From contig CAVISR010000039.1 of NCBI GenBank assembly GCA_963645405.1, positions 1-25,053 of the forward strand: a stretch of DNA of 25,053 nucleotides, read 5' to 3'. Source of the DNA: Colivivens sp963645405 (GTDB lineage Bacteria > Bacteroidota > Bacteroidia > Bacteroidales > Bacteroidaceae). The position numbers and the translations under genes were made by a program. The notes below the pieces were generated by a model, which was not told the origin of the DNA, did no database searches, and saw nothing but the letters and a program-made list of their open reading frames with translations. Positions 22,621 through 25,053 of the stretch are shown in pieces. Position 1 is the first letter of the stretch, and each line of letters begins with the position of its first letter.

Positions 22621-22941
22621 ATGACGAAGACAACATTGGGCACCAGGCTGCCGAGAAAGCTGGAACAAAAGATGCAGATTGTGGGTGAGCAGATAAAGCT
22701 GGCACGTCTGCGTCGCAATCTAAGTATTGCACAAGTGGCAGAGCGTGCCACTTGCTCTCCGCTTACTGTTTCGAGAGTTGAAAAAGGCATGCCTACAGTC
22801 GCCATTGGAATATACCTGCGAGTGCTCTATGCTCTTCAACTTGATGACGATATCCTTTGTCTTGCTCAGAAGGACGAGATGGGGCGTGTTCTGCAGGACC
22901 TCTCGCTGAAAAATCGTATGCGTGCATCAAAGAAAGGATAA
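22621..22941 (+). CDS. hipB: HipB-like antitoxin, XRE-family DNA-binding protein
   Basis: A 106-residue helix-turn-helix protein. From about residue 20, GEQIKLARLRRNLSIAQVAERATCSPLTVSRVEKGMPTVAIGIYLRVLYAL is the XRE fold (shown here only to name its limits: GEQIKLARLRR to YLRVLYAL), with the recognition helix SPLTVSRVEKG. HipB proteins bind the operator, repress the operon and hold HipA inactive. I prefer ATG 22621 (MTKTTLGTRL) over ATG 22606, since the promoter would leave almost no leader for the earlier one. hipA follows after three bases. The C-terminus is basic. Codon use is more A/T-rich than in the lyase gene, which may mean separate origin. Confidence 0.85.
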   Translation: MTKTTLGTRLPRKLEQKMQIVGEQIKLARLRRNLSIAQVAERATCSPLTVSRVEKGMPTVAIGIYLRVLYALQLDDDILCLAQKDEMGRVLQDLSLKNRMRASKKG

Positions 22942-22944
22942 GGT

Positions 22945-24201
22945 ATGGAAACATTGTATGTGTATGCAGATTTCGACTGGTTGAAAGCTCCGACTCTGGT
23001 CGGGGAATTGGGCTATGAATCCTTGCGCGGTTCTGATTCGTATTCGTTTCGTTTCGATGAAGATTGGTTGCGGCACTATGGTGGCATCGTGCTAAGTGCT
23101 GATATCAACAATTATCCTGGCCAGCAGTACACACAAGGTGATAAGGATATCTTTGGATGTTTTAGCGATGCATTGCCCGACCGATGGGGGCGCATGTTGC
23201 TCAACCGTAGGGAACAATTATTGTCAAAAGAAGAGAAACGTCCTCCGAGACGTATGTCGTCATTTGATTTTCTCATGGGTGTCGATGATGTGTCACGTAT
23301 GGGCGGATTCCGTTTTTGCCGTAAACTTGGGGGTTCGTTCATCAATTGCGACGAGACACTTCGCATACCTCCATTGACTGATGTCCGCTCGCTTGTTACT
23401 GCAAGTCAGGAAATAGAACGTTGTGAGGATACAAACTCCTTGCCTGAGAAAAAATGGATTCAGCAGTTGGTACATCCAGGCACATCGTTGGGAGGCGCTC
23501 GCCCCAAGGCTGCCGTTGCTGATGAATCTGGTACATTATACGTTGCCAAGTTTCCATCGCGTAAAGATGATTATGATGTGGCTCTTTGGGAGAATCTTTG
23601 TCATCAATTGGCTATAAAAGCAGGCATCAATGCAGCTGACACACGTGTCATATCTTCTGGCGGAAAATATCATACTTTGCTTTCCCGACGTTTCGACAGG
23701 AATGAGAAGGGTAAACGCATACATTTTGCATCTGCAATGACTTTGTTGGGACTTACCGACGGGTGTGATGCGCGAAGTGGTAATGGGTATCTGGATATAG
23801 TGGACTTTATTCTTGAGAATTGTTGCAATGTGCAGAATAATCTTCAGGAGCTGTTCCGTCGTGTGGCATTCAATATTGCTGTCCGCAATACTGATGACCA
23901 TTTCCGTAATCATGGCTTCCTGTTGTCTCCGTGTGGTTGGACTTTGGCTCCGGCTTATGATATGAACCCAACACTCAATGACTATCAGGATATTCTTATC
24001 AACTCAACGACCAATGAATCCAATCTGCAGATTCTTCTGGACTCATCTGACGAATATATGATTCACAAGGATATTGCACAAAGTATTATTGATAAAGTCG
24101 TAGAAACGACCTCTCAATGGAGGCCGTTGGCTATACGACTCGGCATTTCCAACCGTGAAATGGAACTGTTTGAATCAAAACTGGACTTGCCTACCCGCTG
24201 A
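22945..24201 (+). CDS. hipA: HipA-like serine/threonine kinase toxin
   Basis: HipA kinases phosphorylate aminoacyl-tRNA synthetases or other targets and can halt growth. The 418-residue protein has the N-terminal HipA domain (about 1-130, with FSDALPDRWGRMLL) and the kinase core: the P-loop GTSLGGARPKA (179-189) with Ser181, the likely autophosphorylation site by analogy to Ser150 in E. coli; Lys202 in YVAKFPS; catalytic NTDDHFRNHGFLL (315-327) with Asp317/Asp318 and Asn322; and metal-binding APAYDMNPT with Asp339. All key residues are present, so it should be active. The gene follows hipB by three bases in one operon and ends three bases from the convergent barrel gene. Confidence 0.92.
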   Translation: METLYVYADFDWLKAPTLVGELGYESLRGSDSYSFRFDEDWLRHYGGIVLSADINNYPGQQYTQGDKDIFGCFSDALPDRWGRMLLNRREQLLSKEEKRPPRRMSSFDFLMGVDDVSRMGGFRFCRKLGGSFINCDETLRIPPLTDVRSLVTASQEIERCEDTNSLPEKKWIQQLVHPGTSLGGARPKAAVADESGTLYVAKFPSRKDDYDVALWENLCHQLAIKAGINAADTRVISSGGKYHTLLSRRFDRNEKGKRIHFASAMTLLGLTDGCDARSGNGYLDIVDFILENCCNVQNNLQELFRRVAFNIAVRNTDDHFRNHGFLLSPCGWTLAPAYDMNPTLNDYQDILINSTTNESNLQILLDSSDEYMIHKDIAQSIIDKVVETTSQWRPLAIRLGISNREMELFESKLDLPTR

Positions 24202-24204
24202 CTA

Positions 24205-25053
24205 CTATTTCAAAAGATTGAAGTTGTAGTGGAAGGATAGAAGGATGTAGCGGGTAGTCCCGAAGTCTTGCCTTTCGTTCCATCTGTAGTTGTCTGACTG
24301 GCTGGTTATGGTGCGGCATTGTTTGAATATGTCATAACAGCTGAGACTTACTGTTGCCTTTCTTGATTTGAGGAACTTATAGGAAAGCTCCATGTTAAGC
24401 ATAAGCCCGCTTGTATTCATGGATTTCATCTGATATCCATGATATAACGAGTAGTCGGCATCGGCGGAGAGAGAGACGTAATCGAACAGTTGGTATTTCA
24501 TGTTTCCTTGGACAGACAACTTCCCTTGTGTCTTGTTACGCCCTTCGTCGCTTGTGTCGTCATTGCTTGACAGATTGTAGTTCACGCAGATATTGGAGGA
24601 CATCTGTTTGCTCGAAAATCCTGTGCTCAGACGAACTCCGAGGTTATGATAATTCACATGTGATTTCACACTCTCCATGCTGCCCGAGCGCTGTACGTAG
24701 TTTTCAATGTGATGCATGCCGTAATTGAAGGAAAGGTCAAAGGTCTTTCTCAACACATCGACAATGCTATGCAGATTGTTTCTCCATGCCCAGTTGCCGT
24801 TGATGTTTGTCGGACTGCTTATGCTCTGACCTGTAGCGGTGTTGTATATGACTTTTGATGCCGTCTGATTTCGATACGATGAGAATTCTGAACTGATGTT
24901 TAGCTTGTAACTCTGCTTGAATTTGAATCTTATGGTATGTGACGAGCTTTTGCGTAGCCCAGTTGAACCTTTTCTTATATTGAGTGGGTCGGAGTAATCG
25001 GTTATGTCCATATATGATATGGCAGGTGGCATGTACTCGTCATACATATACTC
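24205..25053 (-). CDS. C-terminal part of an outer-membrane beta-barrel protein
   Basis: The open frame runs past the right edge; at least 283 residues are present. The sequence shows alternating hydrophobic/polar strands of a transmembrane beta-barrel (for example NLGVRLSTGFSSKQMSS, LSVQGNMKYQLFDYVSLSADADYS, SGLMLNMELSYKFL) and ends with aromatic and hydrophobic residues in RYILLSFHYNFNLLK, as in outer-membrane barrels. It fits the Bacteroidetes TonB-receptor-like outer-membrane barrel proteins; the plug and N-terminal domains, if any, are outside. It may be a transporter or adhesion barrel, but no substrate can be named. Only three bases separate its stop from that of hipA, and no terminator lies between. 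Confidence 0.75.
   Translation of the reverse strand, partial: EYMYDEYMPPAISYMDITDYSDPLNIRKGSTGLRKSSSHTIRFKFKQSYKLNISSEFSSYRNQTASKVIYNTATGQSISSPTNINGNWAWRNNLHSIVDVLRKTFDLSFNYGMHHIENYVQRSGSMESVKSHVNYHNLGVRLSTGFSSKQMSSNICVNYNLSSNDDTSDEGRNKTQGKLSVQGNMKYQLFDYVSLSADADYSLYHGYQMKSMNTSGLMLNMELSYKFLKSRKATVSLSCYDIFKQCRTITSQSDNYRWNERQDFGTTRYILLSFHYNFNLLK

Noticed and set aside
1..25053. tRNA and rRNA genes
   Set aside because: I looked for T-arm and acceptor patterns and ribosomal motifs and found none; the GTTCGAGCC at 859 belongs to a hairpin and lacks the rest of a tRNA.

Overview
The window looks like chromosomal DNA of a Bacteroidales bacterium, most likely Prevotellaceae. The evidence is a set of promoters with the Bacteroidetes sigma-ABfr pattern (TTTG, about 19 bases, TAnnTTTG), the near absence of Shine-Dalgarno sites, acid-rich lipoprotein signals, a two-copy DUF1599 protein, a DoxX-thioredoxin fusion and a secreted multi-domain polysaccharide lyase. 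Genus assignment is inference. No rRNA, tRNA, CRISPR array, insertion sequence or phage gene was recognised.

Layout. Positions 1-750: minus-strand end of an unknown operon (a truncated secreted protein and a 94-residue protein of unknown function) with its promoter and a long, possibly decayed leader. Positions 841-1020: a non-coding block of hairpins. Positions 1140-3448: an unknown protein, then xseA-xseB (exonuclease VII). Positions 3655-5195: ndk and a secreted M23/LysM peptidase. Positions 5321-11089: a plus-strand run of DUF1599 protein, DoxX-thioredoxin membrane protein, tpiA, SPOR-like protein, folE and dnaG. Positions 11230-12506: a surface-type lipoprotein convergent with rplS (L19). 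Positions 12718-14714: metF overlapping holB (delta prime). Positions 15100-16313: rpsF-rpsR-rplI on the minus strand, with a small membrane protein divergent from it. Positions 17089-18426: gdhA. Positions 18792-22460: a 1222-residue secreted lyase with LamG, helical, lyase, Ig-like, beta-trefoil-like and dockerin regions. Positions 22621-24201: hipB-hipA. Positions 24205-25053: the C-terminal part of an outer-membrane beta-barrel protein.

Most genes are housekeeping (DNA replication and repair, translation, one-carbon and pterin metabolism, glycolysis, nitrogen assimilation). The accessory part is the lyase, hipBA and the barrel gene from about 18.7 kb on.

The least explained signal is non-coding. 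Three separate intergenic spacers each carry a short tandem array of strictly periodic 22- or 23-bp units: 6994-7081, 11911-12020 and 14772-14952. They follow doxX, the lipoprotein gene and holB. Two lie between convergent genes just before a bidirectional terminator. Other points worth attention are perfect or near-perfect Shine-Dalgarno sites only before rpsR and rplI, a matching 19-base promoter/leader block before rplS and rpsF, a delta-prime subunit without the zinc module, and a dockerin on a Bacteroidetes lyase.
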